Source: Amoebophrya sp. A120 (Eukaryota; Sar; Dinophyceae; Syndiniales; Amoebophryaceae). From it: DNA of 64,000 nt. The notes below the pieces were generated by a model. The model saw nothing but the letters and a program-made list of their open reading frames with translations, had not been told where the DNA came from and ran no database searches. This document shows, piece by piece, positions 1 through 11,790 of the stretch (position 1 is its first letter; each line of letters starts with the position of its first letter). The stretch spans positions 5,770,750-5,834,749 of the forward strand of contig CAJINV010000001.1 of assembly GCA_905178155.1 (NCBI GenBank), written 5' to 3'. The position numbers and the translations under genes were made by a program.

Positions 1-57
1 CCATACCATGGGGATTCGGAGTCAAATGAACGCGGTGCCAAGTTAAGGTACCGCGCA

Positions 58-108
58 AGTATTGAAATAACTTAGACCATTAGCATTGGTTTAAGTTATT
101 TCAATACT
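58..108. repeat. Perfect inverted repeat (hairpin)
   Basis: A 17-bp arm at 58-74 (AGTATTGAAATAACTTA) is perfectly complementary to 92-108. The intervening bases pair further (GACCA with TGGTT, one G-T wobble), giving a stem of about 22 bp and a 7-base loop. It is AT-rich inside a GC-richer context. It could be a small foldback element or a transcript-end structure; no gene end is visible upstream in the window. Confidence 0.75.
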
Positions 109-996
109 AGACCGCGCGTTTTTGGCTTGCGACATAGGCGTGCTCCCAGCTAGAATGCCACTGAGCCGGCGCCCTCAGCTGGAAACCCAGCCGAGGACGC
201 TTGGTCAGTGCATTCCCAGTCGTGCCTAGTCCGTGCCGCCCGCGCCACAAATCTGCGCTGCCCAGCGAAGATTTGCGCTGCGGAGGAAGCAGGCCGCCAA
301 GAGTGGAAAACTGCAGCCCAAGCGCAACCGTTGCGCTTGAGCTGCAATTTTGCGAGGTCTTCCGCGGCAGAAGACCGGCTTTCTGGCACGCTTTTTTTTC
401 AAAAAAAAAAAGCGCCCAGGTTATCCGTTTCAGTTACCCGCTTCGCCCTGAATTTTTTAAGAAAATGCGCCCACGTTGAAAAGTCGTATCAAATAAATCT
501 AAGGCATACAGATTACATCTCTCCATAATAAAACACATTTAGTGCGCACGCGTGCCAAGATTTACCGTCAAAAATTTTTCACCTCGTTTCAACTGATAAA
601 AGGTGTCCCATTTTTATAGGGCAACTGCCACAATATATATCAGAAGGGAAAGGAGCTGACACATTATTGAGCTTCCACCTTCATAAATAGCATTAAACTG
701 GGGACATTTGTGACAGGTCAGAATTTATATTTTTTTGAAATTTTTTCGGTAGTGGTATTTTGGAGGAAACTTTCTGAATTCGGATTCCGGAAATAATGAA
801 GAGCGTGATCTCATGCAAGAGGGACACTCTCTAGCCTCTTAGCTCTCTGCGTTAGAACACTAATACACCAGAACTAGGCCGGTGCGCGACCTAATCGCAC
901 TAGCATCCACTTCACTGTTAGCATGGGCAAAGGCACAAGCTCATCATCATTTTCATCATCTCTCTTCTCTCGTCGGGACTCCGCTCGGTGAGCAGA

Positions 997-1241
997 ATGA
1001 TTGCACTTCATGATCGTGGATTTCAGGGTGCATTTCGGTCGTGTTTAGGTCGTGTCATCAGATCTACATGGTGACTTGATCTGCATGCCTACATTCCCCC
1101 TCATGTCTAAGCACTTGCCTACATTCCTTCCCCCTCACGACTATGCAACTGCCTAGTGACAGGATGATTGCACTTCATGATCGTGGATTTCAGGGTGCAT
1201 TTCGGTCGTGTTTAGGTCGTGTCATCAGATCTACATGGTGA
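997..1241. repeat. 78-bp direct repeat, two copies
   Basis: The segment 997-1074 recurs at 1164-1241 with no difference that I can see. The copies start ATGATTGCACTTCATGATCG and end ACATGGTGA. The spacer contains a shorter pair built on CCTACATTC and CCCCCTCA. The unit length with spacer is 167 bp. No reading frame runs through it. Confidence 0.85.
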
Positions 1242-1429
1242 TTTGTTGATCATGCCTACACTCTGTTAGGATCGACTTTAGTGCCTTTTTAATTTGCGGA
1301 CCTGGACGCAATCTCCTGAATCTATCTTGGAAGCCAGGGAGGGGCCTGGCTGCCCAACCTACCTTGGTCGGATGCATCCAATCACGCCCTGCCGGCCGCC
1401 GTCGATCAAGTTCTTACTAGCTGAGCGCC

Positions 1430-2090
1430 TCCAATCCCGCCCCAACTGCGCCGCGCATCGCCTTGGTGCGAGCGCGCAAGCAGGCGGGCGCCTTCGGGCC
1501 CGGGTGCGGGCCTTACGCTGCAGTAGCCCGCTCCGGCGGACGCCGCGCGACCTACCTCCTTGGTGCGGGGGCGTAATACGCGTCCGCGCATTGCGCTGCG
1601 CTCGCCTTTGTTTTGCGGAACCCCCCGCGGGGCCGCCGCGCGGGCGCCCCGACGGCCAGCAACACGGGAGGCACAAATGGATCGCTTTGCCGCGGGCATT
1701 TTTGTCCGGGCCAGGAAAGGCGCGCGGCCCGCGCCGGCGCCACCCGCCGCGGGGTCCTTTGGTTGCAGTAGGAGTAACACGCCCGCCAATTGCGCTCGCT
1801 CCGCGAAGGCGGCGCGCCGCGCCCCGGCTGCGTACCAAGCGAGCCCGCCCTCTTCCTTGGGGTGAGGTCCGTCTCGCCGCATAGTGGCGGCGCTATTTCC
1901 CGGATCGGGCTCGCCACGCGGCAAGGTCCGACAGGCGGACCACCCCCGCGGCAAGTTCTTCGGCCGGCGGCGGGTGCGCCCGCGATGCCCTTTCGCGTAG
2001 CGTCGGCAGTGCGGCCGCCGCAGTACTTGGCTGCCGTTCCTCGTGGGCTGCGGTTTTAGGGGCGGCAAACCATTTTCGCCGGGCGGCCAC
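1430..2090. other. GC-rich island without a supported gene
   Basis: About 660 bp of very high GC with many CpG. Open frames exist in several frames on both strands, with Arg/Pro/Ala-rich translations typical of GC-rich non-coding DNA. The composition resembles the interior of the inverted-repeat element at 20522-21789 and the island at 51400-52250, so it may be a remnant of the same class of element. I could not find an exact shared stretch by eye. Confidence 0.4.
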
Positions 2091-2350
2091 ACTCTCTACT
2101 TGTTACGTGCAGTTTTGGTGGTGTTCTGTCGCTTCCAACCAGAATGCGGGCGGCGCCGGGGAAACGTGCTGCAATGGAAACAATTCGCTCGGCTTAGGAG
2201 GATCGGCGACTCAAGTACAGGAAGTGCAGAACTAGAAGATGGCGCGGTCGCCGCTTTTTTCTCGCCCGCGGACCGGTACATCGGTTCGCGGCTGCGTAGG
2301 GTCGTGAAATGCCGCGGGCAGCCTCTTGCTGACGGAGGCTCCGCGAATGT

Positions 2351-4425
2351 ATGCGGACGGTCTGGAAATGGATAGGCGTTGCGCTTTGCGCAGTAACTGC
2401 GCTTGCGATTCTTCTGCATGTACAGCTGTACCTGTGGCACCACCGGGTCGCCGGCGAGGTCGAAAGATACAAGGTCGCGGTCGAGAAGCGGACCCGGTCG
2501 GAAGAAGACCCGCGGCCACCAGCCGAGCCTGGCACCACGACGCAGAAGCTTTCGCCACCTCCCGTTTCAGGGCAAACTGCCGCGGCGCTTGCCCCCGTGG
2601 AAAAGGCCCAAACACCCGCCACGGTGCCCAAAGCCCCGGCGATTCCGAAAACCGAGACGGACGCATTGATTACCGGTCTTCTGCTTCGCGGCGGTGCACT
2701 CGAAAAAGGTTCTCCACCCGTGGGCGGTGCCGCGCCGGCGCCGGCAGTCGTTTCCCTAGATGCGGCGACTACTGCCACCACCACGACTGAACCCGCAAAA
2801 GAAGTGCTTGCTACCGTCGCGGTGAGCCGCACTGCTGTACCCCCCACGGACGCCGCACCACATGCCGGCGCAGTCGAAGCAGAGAAGGAACAGGAACTAC
2901 CTTGGTCGCCCTCCCTTCAGTTCGACCCCACCCTCCCCCTGCTTCCGCAGTCCAGCATTGGCACCTTCGTGCTCGCGTGCCGCCGCGCGGACTACCTCGA
3001 TCGCACTTTGCAGGGACTCGCGCAGGTCCGCGGTGCCAGTAGCACAGACGAGTTCCCGGTAGTTGTCAGTCAAGACTGCGTGCCCAACGATGCGGTGAGT
3101 CAGGTGGTCCTCCGCAACCGCGAACACCTCCAAGGTCACATCGTTTACGACCGCGTCGCCGAGCAAGCAGCGCTACGTGCAAACCAAACGACGGCGGAAA
3201 CGACCGGCCAGACAAGCCTGCTTGGAGCTACTGCTCCACCCGCCGCCACGCCGGCGCCCACGCCGCAGGCGCTGCTGAAACGGGGCTACGCAAAGATCGC
3301 TGAGCATTTCCGGTTTGCCCTGCAGAAAGCCTTTCTTCGGTTCCACCAAGCGATTTTTTTGGAAGACGACCTGCAAGCAAGCCCGGACTTCTTCTCCTTC
3401 TTTCGCGCCACCTTGCCGGCCCTACAGAATCCGCAGAGCCGCCTGTTGTGCGTGAGCGCGTGGAACGATCAAGGCCTTGGCACACTGGTGGACGACACGG
3501 CCGGCGTGCATCGGACCGAAATTTTTCCGGGGCTCGGGTGGATGATCACGAGGGACGTGGTCACGCAGGAGCTGCTGCCCCGGTGGCCTCCGGCCTATTG
3601 GGACGAGTTCATGCGACGACCGGACGTGCGGAAGGGCCGCGATTGCCTGCGACCGGAAATCAACCGGGTGTGGCATTTTGGTAAATCAATTTTGGAAAAT
3701 CTGCTGTGGTTTTTCTTCGCAAACGACAACGCAAATTCATTCCTGGTGCCAACTCGAGAAAGTGAATATGTCATTCTGGGATTAATGTTGCATTAGCGTA
3801 TTCTATTTGCTGGTCTCAGGTTTTGTAGGGGAGAGCCGCGGGCAGTTTTCGAAATACTGGAAGGCGATAAAACGCAATGACAAAGCTATGGATTGGAGGT
3901 ATGAAACTGAAGGAAAAGCAGCTGCGGATCTAGTGACTACAAGTGCGAAAATCTTCGCACAGACCTGCTTAAAGCAGGTAGTAGATGAAAATGTATGCAT
4001 GATAGTATATGGTGTTTACGCAGAAGAAAAATGCTGCAAAAGTAGCCACAGTGCACCTCCATCTGCTCGCTTTTCTTTCCCACAACCGCTCCCCCGAACT
4101 CGCGCGTCGGGTTGCGGTAGCGGCAGACCCACAGCTGTACGAGCAATCGCTGCAGCAAGCCATCGCACACGCTACTTACCTCTCCTCGCCCGTGGACTTG
4201 AACGGATACGCCGGGAAGGGCGCGGAGTACTGGCTCCGGTACACGGATTTCCACAGTTACATGCAGCTGGCCTCGTTCTTCCAACTGATGCCGGATTGGA
4301 AAGAGGGGCATGTGCGCAGCAGCTACCGCCACGTGCTTCCGCTCGCCTACAAGGGAAATCGAGTGTACTTGGTAAAGGACTGGCCGGTCGTAGCACCGGC
4401 GAAGACGGGGCCGCCGCTGGCTTGA
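2351..4425 (+). CDS. MGAT1-like: GnT-I-like N-acetylglucosaminyltransferase (GT13)
   Basis: The enzyme family adds GlcNAc to the alpha-1,3 arm of Man5 N-glycans in the Golgi, the first step toward hybrid and complex glycans. The protein starts with a type II anchor (residues about 6-27, hydrophobic) and a Pro/Ala/Thr-rich stem to about residue 185. The catalytic part follows: a nucleotide-sugar fold beginning at GTFVLACRRADYLDRTL, the metal-binding acidic triplet EDD at residues 338-340 (IFLEDDLQASPDFF), then CVSAWNDQG, FPGLGWM, YWDEFMRRPDVRKGR and RPEINRVWHFG, all close to animal GnT-I. Exon 1 ends at 3680 (GT), exon 2 runs 3820-3898 (RGQFSKYWKAIKRND), and exon 3 (from about 4050) carries the family C-terminus YTDFHSYMQL to GNRVYLV. 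The second intron does not keep frame with the obvious GT and AG, so its edges are uncertain by a base or two. The first ATG of the open frame is used. Confidence 0.85.
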
Positions 4426-5073
4426 GAAACAGCTGGTTTGTGCTGAACTTGCGTGGAAATTATAAACTTCTCATCATCTTCTTCTCTCCACGTGCGCATG
4501 ACAGTGACCGTTTTGCAAGATCACCATGATTCCGTCCGGTGTAGGCTGCTCCTACGTGAAAGCCATATCCGCCCTGCAGACCAGGGCGGCAAAACGAAAA
4601 ATGTGTTCTGGAGGGCGGGGGGGTCACACTAACAGCACGGGTTGCCGCACCATGCTTGAGCGCAGGGAGGAGGGACAGCTATCCTTGAAGGAGTAGCAAA
4701 ATTAACGGTTGTGCTTGTGCACGGCAGAAAGGTTTGCGTGTGCTTCTTTCGAGTGGTGAGCATCATCTTGTGAATGACAGGACAGCACGAAGGGCTCGAT
4801 GTTTGTATGCAGTGCGGGTATTAGATTTCGGCACGAGAGAAAGCTGACCACATGGAGGGCCGCCACTACCCTTTTTCCAAGGCCTGAGTAGTTTTTTCCG
4901 CATTTTCTTTTCCTGCCGGAGCTGCGTGACTCCGGTGATGCAGCACATATTCTGAAGCGAAAAGGGATGATCGTCTACTGACCGTCTCATCACTCTCGGA
5001 CTGCTCCGCGATACGATCATTCCAGCCTCTGTTTGGAGACCGCAAAGTGAAGTTGTGGTGCAAAAAATTCGCA
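4426..5073. other. Intergenic region
   Basis: This lies between the GnT-I-like gene and the beta-propeller gene. It has a G-run at about 4614-4621 and no gene that I can support. It presumably holds the 3' end of one transcript and the promoter of the next. Confidence 0.5.
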
Positions 5074-6742
5074 ATGCGGAAGTCGTACTGGGTAGCCAGC
5101 GCGCTATTCCACGCACTTCTTCTGCAGTACGCGCACGGGGAGAACACGAAGAGCGCGGACAAATGCGCGGGCTACTACGACGAGGTGGAGCGAAACACTC
5201 TTGGCCCAACCACTTTTCTGGCCATCACGTCGACCGGGGGAAAGGTATGAAAGAACGTATATCATAGTTTTCCCAAGCTCCTGCAACATCCTCCCGGGAA
5301 CTTACTTGTTGCAGCGTTACAAGTATAGCCACCTGCTTCGGTATTTGTCACTAGATAGGAGATTCAGATGCAATTCAAACCTCCCTCCCAGGTCCTGTAT
5401 ACGCAAGTGGTAGACAACAGCCTTGCCGCAGACGGCCGGGCGCTGGCCCTGGTGGACAGCGGGCTGACCACGCCGAAGGACATCGCGTATGACCCGAAAA
5501 CCGCGAGGATCTTCGTGGCGGACTTTGACGCCAAGATGATCGTCAGCTACGAGCTGTTTGTCCATGTCGACGACAAGATGCGGAAATCACTGAAGATTCG
5601 TGGCGACCGCGTGGTGGTCGCGGAGGATTTGAGAACCGCGTGGCTCGACCTGGATCACGACGGCAATCTGTACTTCACCAGCGGCTCCGTGGTGAACAAG
5701 ATTGACAACTCGTTGTTGAAAGATCTCTTCGCCGGGGTTCTCACCGCCTCTGATTTGAAAACCCAGTCCGAAGTCGCGGCCTTCTACGCCGCGCAGCAAT
5801 CCCAAGCGGAGGCTAGCAACGCGCCGCCGCCGGTCACGCAGCCCGTCATCGTGCAGTTGGTGTCCGGGCTGTCCGCGCCAACGGGGATCGTGAGTACAAT
5901 TTTCAGAAAAGTTCTACTTGCGCGGTATACGTTCAACGGCATTCTATTGTCTTTCACTGCGTAATATTTTGGTAGTCAGAAAATATACTAGCTATGCACG
6001 ACTAAAAACCAGCGAACGGCGACCAGCTCTACTGGGGACAGGCAAACATTGCCAATAACACGGCGGAGATCGTCGCTGCCGCAGCCACACCCACCGGTCC
6101 CGACCATAGAAAAACAAAGCTGGCGTACACTGTACAACCAAGAATAGAAGGCGTCGCGATGAACCACAACGTACTTTTGATAAATGAGAACCTGTCGTTT
6201 TTGATGTTGTAGATGTTTTGTTCTGCAGCAGTCGTGATATGCTGTATTTCTTTTTCATTTGACACTTGAGAAAAAAAGAATCCACCCCCCAAAAATGATC
6301 CACCGCTCAGTCGATCTTCTTCGCGGCGGGCGGAAAGGTGTTGAAAGTCCCACAGAGTAATAACATGCAGCAGAACGGCGTCCCGGCCGTGCCAATCGCG
6401 GAGAACCTGGGCAATCCTCGGGGCTTGGCCTGGGATCACGACGGCACCCTTTACATCGCGGACGGGGGCGCCAGTACGAGCGGTGCCACCGGCTCCATGA
6501 TCAGCGGCATGGTGTACGCCGTGCCCAGTGGCGCCACCGCGGTGGCGCCGACGCAAGAGGTGGTCCCAGTGGACGGGGCGTACGGAGTCACGGTCATCAG
6601 CTGCGCTGACGAGGGCATCGAGGTGGTCCGCAGCGAGACCGATCCGGATGGATCAAAAAGCCGACACAAGCTCTTCCTCTACACCTCCATCGCGGTCGCG
6701 TCGGTATTGTTGTTGATCGGGGCGGTGGTGCTGCGATACTGA
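5074..6742 (+). CDS. Secreted NHL-like beta-propeller protein with C-terminal membrane anchor
   Basis: The protein begins with a signal peptide (MRKSYWVASALFHALLLQ, ATG at 5074; the open frame extends upstream only through a GTG). The body has propeller blades of NHL/SMP-30 style: TPKDIAYDPKTARIFVADFD, AWLDLDHDGNLYFTSG, NGDQLYWGQANIANNTAEIV and NPRGLAWDHDGTLYIADGGA. It ends in one hydrophobic helix (LYTSIAVASVLLLIGAVVL) and a short tail, so it is a type I membrane protein facing the lumen or the outside. Four exons are likely: 5074-5244, 5392-5889, about 6010-6110 and about 6312-6742. Intron 1 is GT-AG. Intron 2 needs a junction one base away from the visible GT/AG to keep the blade sequence in frame. 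Intron 3 has no clear GT-AG. Ligand or enzyme activity cannot be told. Confidence 0.75.
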
Positions 6743-7176
6743 CGGAGGAGGTGGAGCGTGTCAAGATATACTAGTCCCGGATAATCGCGCTGCTTACGTA
6801 GCCGAAATTTAAAATTTTCGGTTGCATGAAGTAGACCTGAGCACGATCCGCGCGCGGGACGACATAGACATGTAGAGACCGTCGCTCGATTGCTACATAG
6901 ATACTGCGCCGAACATCATACAGCCACTCACCACACGACCGATCACGACCTAGCTGCGTAGTGGCACGGCAAAAAGGACTTGTCGTCCCCTTCGACTGTT
7001 CTTTCCTCACGGTCGTGTATCTCGCGGTGTTTATTGTTGTCTCTGCCCCGCATCGATCAATCGAGAATTGTGTGCAGTGGTCATCATGTTGCTAGTAAGT
7101 CTCGTTATTTCGTAAGTACTTAGATCTATCAGTATCTATACCACTTCCTACAGTTGAAAACCCTCTGCGTCAGAAC
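6743..7176. other. Intergenic region
   Basis: About 430 bp with mixed composition; no gene or repeat recognised. It should contain the promoter of the gene starting at 7177. Confidence 0.5.
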
Positions 7177-8385
7177 ATGGAGTCAATTCGCGCGTTTGCG
7201 TCCTCTCTCGTTCCGGCCGACGGTGCGCGGTTGCTCCAGCAATCCCCAGCCCCAGCGTCTGCTTCGTCTTCGGATCATGCGGGTGGAGGAAGCGCATCCG
7301 CTAGTACCTTTTGGGCCTCAGTTTTCGCCCATGCTATGACGTGCAGCCGAACCCTCTGCGGTACCTGCTATGGACAGGCCTTCGTTCCCTTTCTAGCCGC
7401 GGTTTCGGCCTACTGCTTCGGCCGCGTGCCGGAGGGCATAAAGCGGTCCAGCTTCGACGCGAACACCCGACCGGTGATGGAAGCGGGCGTGGCCTGTGTG
7501 TTGCTGCAAGAGGAGGAGGAAGACGGCGGGTTTTTCGCTACTCCAGCCTCTCCGAAGAAGCTTCCGATCTGGCTGGCGCTGGACGAACGCTCAACGGGGC
7601 ACCAGCTTCGACTAGACTCGCTCGAACGCAAAGGGGACCGACCGGTTTTTTCGCGCACGATCGCACTACACTTGTGCACGCAGACCCGCGTGGTGGCGGG
7701 CCGCAACGTGTTAGAAATAAAGGTGAAGGAGCAGGGCGGCGGGGAGATATCAGCGTGCTGCGGGGGCGGCGCGTTTGACGAAACTGAGGCGACAGGGCGA
7801 GGTCACGGAATGGAACACCAGCCACCTTCGGGCGCTGCTAGTAGCGCCAGCTCTACTACTGCTCCAGCATCGGAGGCTAGCACGGCCGCGAGCTCCTTTA
7901 CAGCGCAATTGCAGAAGGATGCCAGCCAGATGTTCTCCCGCGCGTCATCGTTTGCGAAATCCGTGCTGAAGGAAACCGCTCCACAAAGAAAATCGCTGAC
8001 CTCTTTCGTGTTTAAGAACCGAAAAGGAGGCTCTGCGGAGAGCATCGAACTCACGTTCGAGACCTTGCGACTCATCTTCGACAAACCGCAGGAGGCACAG
8101 AAATGGGGTGCAATGATCGAGGAGGCAGCGGACGCTTTGTTTCAGCATACTAGTGGTAATGATAGTACAACAACTGTCGGCGCAGCAATCCGCGTTGACG
8201 TGCCACAGGATCAAAATAAGCTCCAGCAACAGCTACAGGAACGGCAGCGGGACCGCAACGTTCTGCGTGAGCAAGAGCTGGCGGATCGGAAGGCGCGAAA
8301 CGAGGAGCGGAAGCGGGTGTTGACCAACAACGGACGGCTGGGAATGCAACACACCGCGCAGGCTATGGCGCAGCGCGCAGTTTAG
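7177..8385 (+). CDS. Unknown 402-aa protein, possible PH-like segment and C-terminal coiled coil
   Basis: This is a single open frame with an ATG start. I do not recognise a named family. Residues 1-45 are Ser/Ala-rich. The middle has a beta-strand-like segment with Cys residues and an acidic run (LLQEEEEDGG). Around residues 275-330, SFVFKNRKGGSAESIELTF followed by LIFDKPQEAQKWGAMIEEAA resembles the last strands and C-terminal helix of a PH domain, where a conserved Trp sits in the helix. Residues about 350-390 are Gln/Arg/Glu-rich and likely coiled coil (QQQLQERQRDRNVLREQELA). There is no signal peptide and no membrane segment, so a cytosolic or membrane-peripheral place is inferred. The PH assignment is weak. 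Confidence 0.7.
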   Translation: MESIRAFASSLVPADGARLLQQSPAPASASSSDHAGGGSASASTFWASVFAHAMTCSRTLCGTCYGQAFVPFLAAVSAYCFGRVPEGIKRSSFDANTRPVMEAGVACVLLQEEEEDGGFFATPASPKKLPIWLALDERSTGHQLRLDSLERKGDRPVFSRTIALHLCTQTRVVAGRNVLEIKVKEQGGGEISACCGGGAFDETEATGRGHGMEHQPPSGAASSASSTTAPASEASTAASSFTAQLQKDASQMFSRASSFAKSVLKETAPQRKSLTSFVFKNRKGGSAESIELTFETLRLIFDKPQEAQKWGAMIEEAADALFQHTSGNDSTTTVGAAIRVDVPQDQNKLQQQLQERQRDRNVLREQELADRKARNEERKRVLTNNGRLGMQHTAQAMAQRAV

Positions 8386-9012
8386 GAAAAGAGTTGTACG
8401 GATCTGTAATATTCCGGTGATGCAATTTTTGTTGGTCGCTCGGCCTTTGTTTGTAGTTCACCTTGTGAATCTGTTGCAGTACTAAAAGCGAGGCGTAGTT
8501 CGAACTGGACAAGTGGGGATGATGTACGATGTAGCAGAACCGTTCTAAAAATACCGTGTGCAGCACGATCCAGTTGCGATTTCTGAGAGTCCTATTTTTC
8601 GTGTTTGCAAAACATGCCTACGAATTTTACAACTAAAATCTAGTACCAGCATTCCAGCTATATTGTATCGCTGAGAAACGAGAGAAGGGGAAAAGTGCTT
8701 AATATGAAGCTCTCGTAGCGGTAGTGCAGGAACAAGAAAGTAAAGGGAAGAAAGTAGCATAGGATCGTTATAGCCTCTACAGAGAAGGGATGCAATAAAG
8801 CGGCTTGAGCGAATGGCGCAACCGGGGAGTAGAGCAGGTTCGAGTATGAGGAGTAATTGGGAAATGGGAATCAAAAACTAACACTACTTGTTATGTGAAC
8901 CCATACACTGCCAAAATTGATACCCAACACTTTCTATTCAAGATAGACCCTGAAGAGGTAGGTGTTGGTGTGAATCGTTGTACTGTCGTCCGATTGAGGA
9001 AAAGCCCCGAAA
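8386..9012. other. Intergenic region
   Basis: About 630 bp, rather AT-rich; no gene or repeat recognised. Confidence 0.5.
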
Positions 9013-11094
9013 ATGGTGACCTACAAGCTGGTCTTCCGGCTGAAATACAGCTTTTACTTTGGGCTTGCCGCATGCCTACTCTTGAAGCAATTCGGCCTGA
9101 TCGCATGGTCTCCGTCATCGTTGCCAGTTCTGGCGAACTTGAACTGTACTGCGTTACTGTTTTTTAGGATGATAATTTTTGACTACATGTACATACTAGC
9201 TATCAATCTTTTGTGCCGTGCGTTTTGCAAAACGAAAATCACCCACTGTCCAGGTACCGACCCGCTCTTCGTCGCCACCAGTATAGTCATGTACGTGGTT
9301 GCCGGTTCCGTGCTGGTTGGAGCTGCCCAGTTGGAACCCTATGCACAGAAGAAAATGATGCAATACACTGTATTTAGTGTGTTTTTTTTTATTGAAGTAG
9401 CTGTTCTTGCTCTCTGTGCTGCGTTTCAGATCATGCATAAGCGACATAACGAATGCAGGCTTCAATGCTGGTAAGCATAAAGCAAAATTGGCGTTGGTTA
9501 GAACAAGATCAAAAAACTGCGAACACAAACTCTCTCAGATGATGACACCGGTTGCAAAGTTGGGTTTGATGATCGCGCAGTACAAGACATGGAACATTGT
9601 TATGGTCCTCCCGCTGCTGGACCTCCTCCTGAACAACGTGATGTGCTACACGAAACTCGGCGAACCGGTAGAACCGCTGGACTTTAAGGTTGGACCCAAG
9701 ACGAAGAAGCTTTGCAGATTGTCCTACGTTTTACTCACACTGTACACGATCGCCGTGGTATTCGTGAAACCGGCACGACCAGGTATAGGTAAATGATGTG
9801 ATGCAAGCTGTATGAATGTAAACTTCGATTTGATTTTGATGAGCCATGGCGTTTAATATCTCTAAGTTGCCGCCTATGTTTTCTGCATCCGGGGGCATTC
9901 TTGTTGAGGTGATTTATTGGCGGATTCTTGCCTAAACCTAACTGTCCAGAAATCTACGGAGCGTCCGCAACGGCCAGCTGTATGGCGTACGCCCAAACAC
10001 CACTCGTGACAGTCGTCAGCGCACTCATCGTTGCCGCGCAGTGCGACGCCGCCACCGCCCGAAAAACGTTGCAATACGGTATAACATACAAATACTTGTT
10101 GTGAAAGTCGTGGCACATGATCAGTGTGTGTATGATTTTTGACCACGTGAGGACTCGGCAAATCCAAATGATCAAGCTGCAGCAACACTACAATGAATTT
10201 TTCCATCGAATCTTTGATCACTCCCTGCCCTCACAGTGATGACACTTCCGCTGTTGGTTTTGTTCTACTTGTTTCCGCTCACGGTGGCCACAACGGGGAA
10301 GTCCGCCATGATGGGTGGGTTGGCCGACGTCTGCCTTTACTACGTCCTGATGATGCTGTCCATCCTTGTTCTGTACCCCTGCCAGCTGCGCACGGCCGTG
10401 CTCCGGGGTCAGTACCTCTTTTACAGCTTCGCCGCAGTGGTGCACGCGTTCTTTCCGGCGGCCGCAACCGTGCTCTTCGGCTACTCCGCTGCTTTCCCGG
10501 CGACCGTCAACTCCTTGATGGCGGTTTTTTATCCTGTGCGAAAAAAGTCAAAGTAAGTATCGCGCTCGCACTAGTCGCAACTGCAAGCATGCATGAAAAT
10601 AATGATCCCCATGATTCCTCAGCGAGATCAGTGCGACAAATGTAGTCAGCTTTCCTTCTAATGAAAAACCATTGGCGATATGATCAGTACTTTATTTCCA
10701 AATGCATACCTTCCTCTTCCTCCTCTCCCTCATGTTCATTGCCAGCGTGCTCAGCGATCCGGGCTACTCTCAGTACAAGGTGATCCAGTACTCTCTCTGC
10801 GGCGACGTTTTGCTCGTGGCTCTGTTTGCCGCGGGCCACCCGCTCGGCACGCTTTTCCCGTTCGTCGCGGGAAAGTGTGTGGTCGCCAAGGGCCTGGACG
10901 TGTACTATGAGAGCTACAAGAACCAGTCGACCCCGAAGTTTTTCGGTCTCTTCGTCGACGTCGCCGGTATTGCGGAAGACGACGACGAAACCTTGGCGGG
11001 CGCTGCTGCCGCCCCAGTCTCCGTTGCGACCAGCATGAAGATGAAGGCCGCGAGCATGAAAAAAATGGCCATGAGCATGAAGAAGAAGGCGTAA
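9013..11094 (+). CDS. Multi-pass membrane protein with three internal repeats (paralog A)
   Basis: The family is unknown to me. It is a multi-exon gene with many hydrophobic helices. Three repeats share the pattern of a hydrophobic helix, AAQ plus acidic residues, a QKxxQY-like motif and another helix: GAAQLEPYAQKKMMQY (from about 9310), AAQCDAATARKTLQY (about 10035-10077) and SDPGYSQYKVIQY (about 10755-10790). The gene at 12961-15101 has the same three repeats. Supported junctions are GT-AG introns at 9783-9949 and 10079-10236. The first segment (9013 to about 9470), the next (about 9540-9782) and the last exon (about 10690-11094) have uncertain edges. The C-terminus is rich in Met and Lys (MKMKAASMKKMAMSMKKKA) and its last four residues, KKKA, fit the KKXX ER-retrieval signal. 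An ER or early secretory membrane is inferred. Confidence 0.7.
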
Positions 11095-11790
11095 GGTGGG
11101 GGGAGAAGTTTGGTTTGTGACGACCTCTTTTGGAATTATGTTCGTTCATGCGTGGTTGTTTCCGCGGCGTCGAATTATCTTTACAATACATGGCACCACC
11201 CAATGGATCGCCTTGTGCTATTGGGTGACCAAAAATGGTGACGAAAAATAAAGAAAACAGTACAGTAACAGAGAAATTGCAAGAGAACAACCCGAGAAAG
11301 AAATACAAAGAGAAAAGTCGCAACTAGTGGGTATCAAGAACAACAACAATATGCATCGCAACACTGACATTACATTGTCTTGTATTAGACAGAACAGCTT
11401 GATTTTAGAAGAACGCTTTTGTAGCAGCAGGGGCTACGAAGAAAAGGAACGCACATTTAGGTACGAGTCGTCTCATCTCGAAATATGACGAAATGCGCTT
11501 CACAACATGTACAAACTTTTTTTTCCAAAATGTCCACTACACCCCATGGCGGTCAAGAAAGGAAAAATGTACGGGAGACAACGCCGATCGGGACGCGACT
11601 TGGCAGTCGTGAATACACGTCAATTCCAAGCGATTCTTGTGGTGCGTGTTCGGTCGACGATCAGTTCTTGTTTGCACAATTGTGCTCTAGTCAATAACGA
11701 TCAAAAGAGTTCGATTGTATCAAAAATCAAGAACGAGTTGGTTGCTGCAGATCGAATTGCGTGCTGTCCTTATCGCAAGTAAAAGCTCCT
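11095..11790. other. Intergenic region
   Basis: About 700 bp with no supported gene. Purine-rich stretches occur at about 11250-11320. The frame 11761-11790 is open upstream of the next ATG but shows no coding character. Confidence 0.5.

Larger units (their letters stand above)
1..2350. other. Gene-poor 5' region with repeats and a GC-rich island
   Basis: I see no convincing gene here. The stretch holds a 22-bp-stem hairpin near its start, a poly-purine/poly-T stretch around 390-410, an AT-rich part from about 480 to 800, a 78-bp direct repeat (997-1074 and 1164-1241) and a very GC-rich, CpG-rich island from about 1430 to 2090. Long open frames in the island occur on both strands at once, which is what high GC produces, so I do not call them genes. 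Confidence 0.6.

Noticed and set aside
1294-1884. 196-aa open frame and its neighbours in the GC-rich island
   Set aside because: Several frames on both strands are open at once; the translations are Arg/Pro/Ala-rich as expected from base composition.
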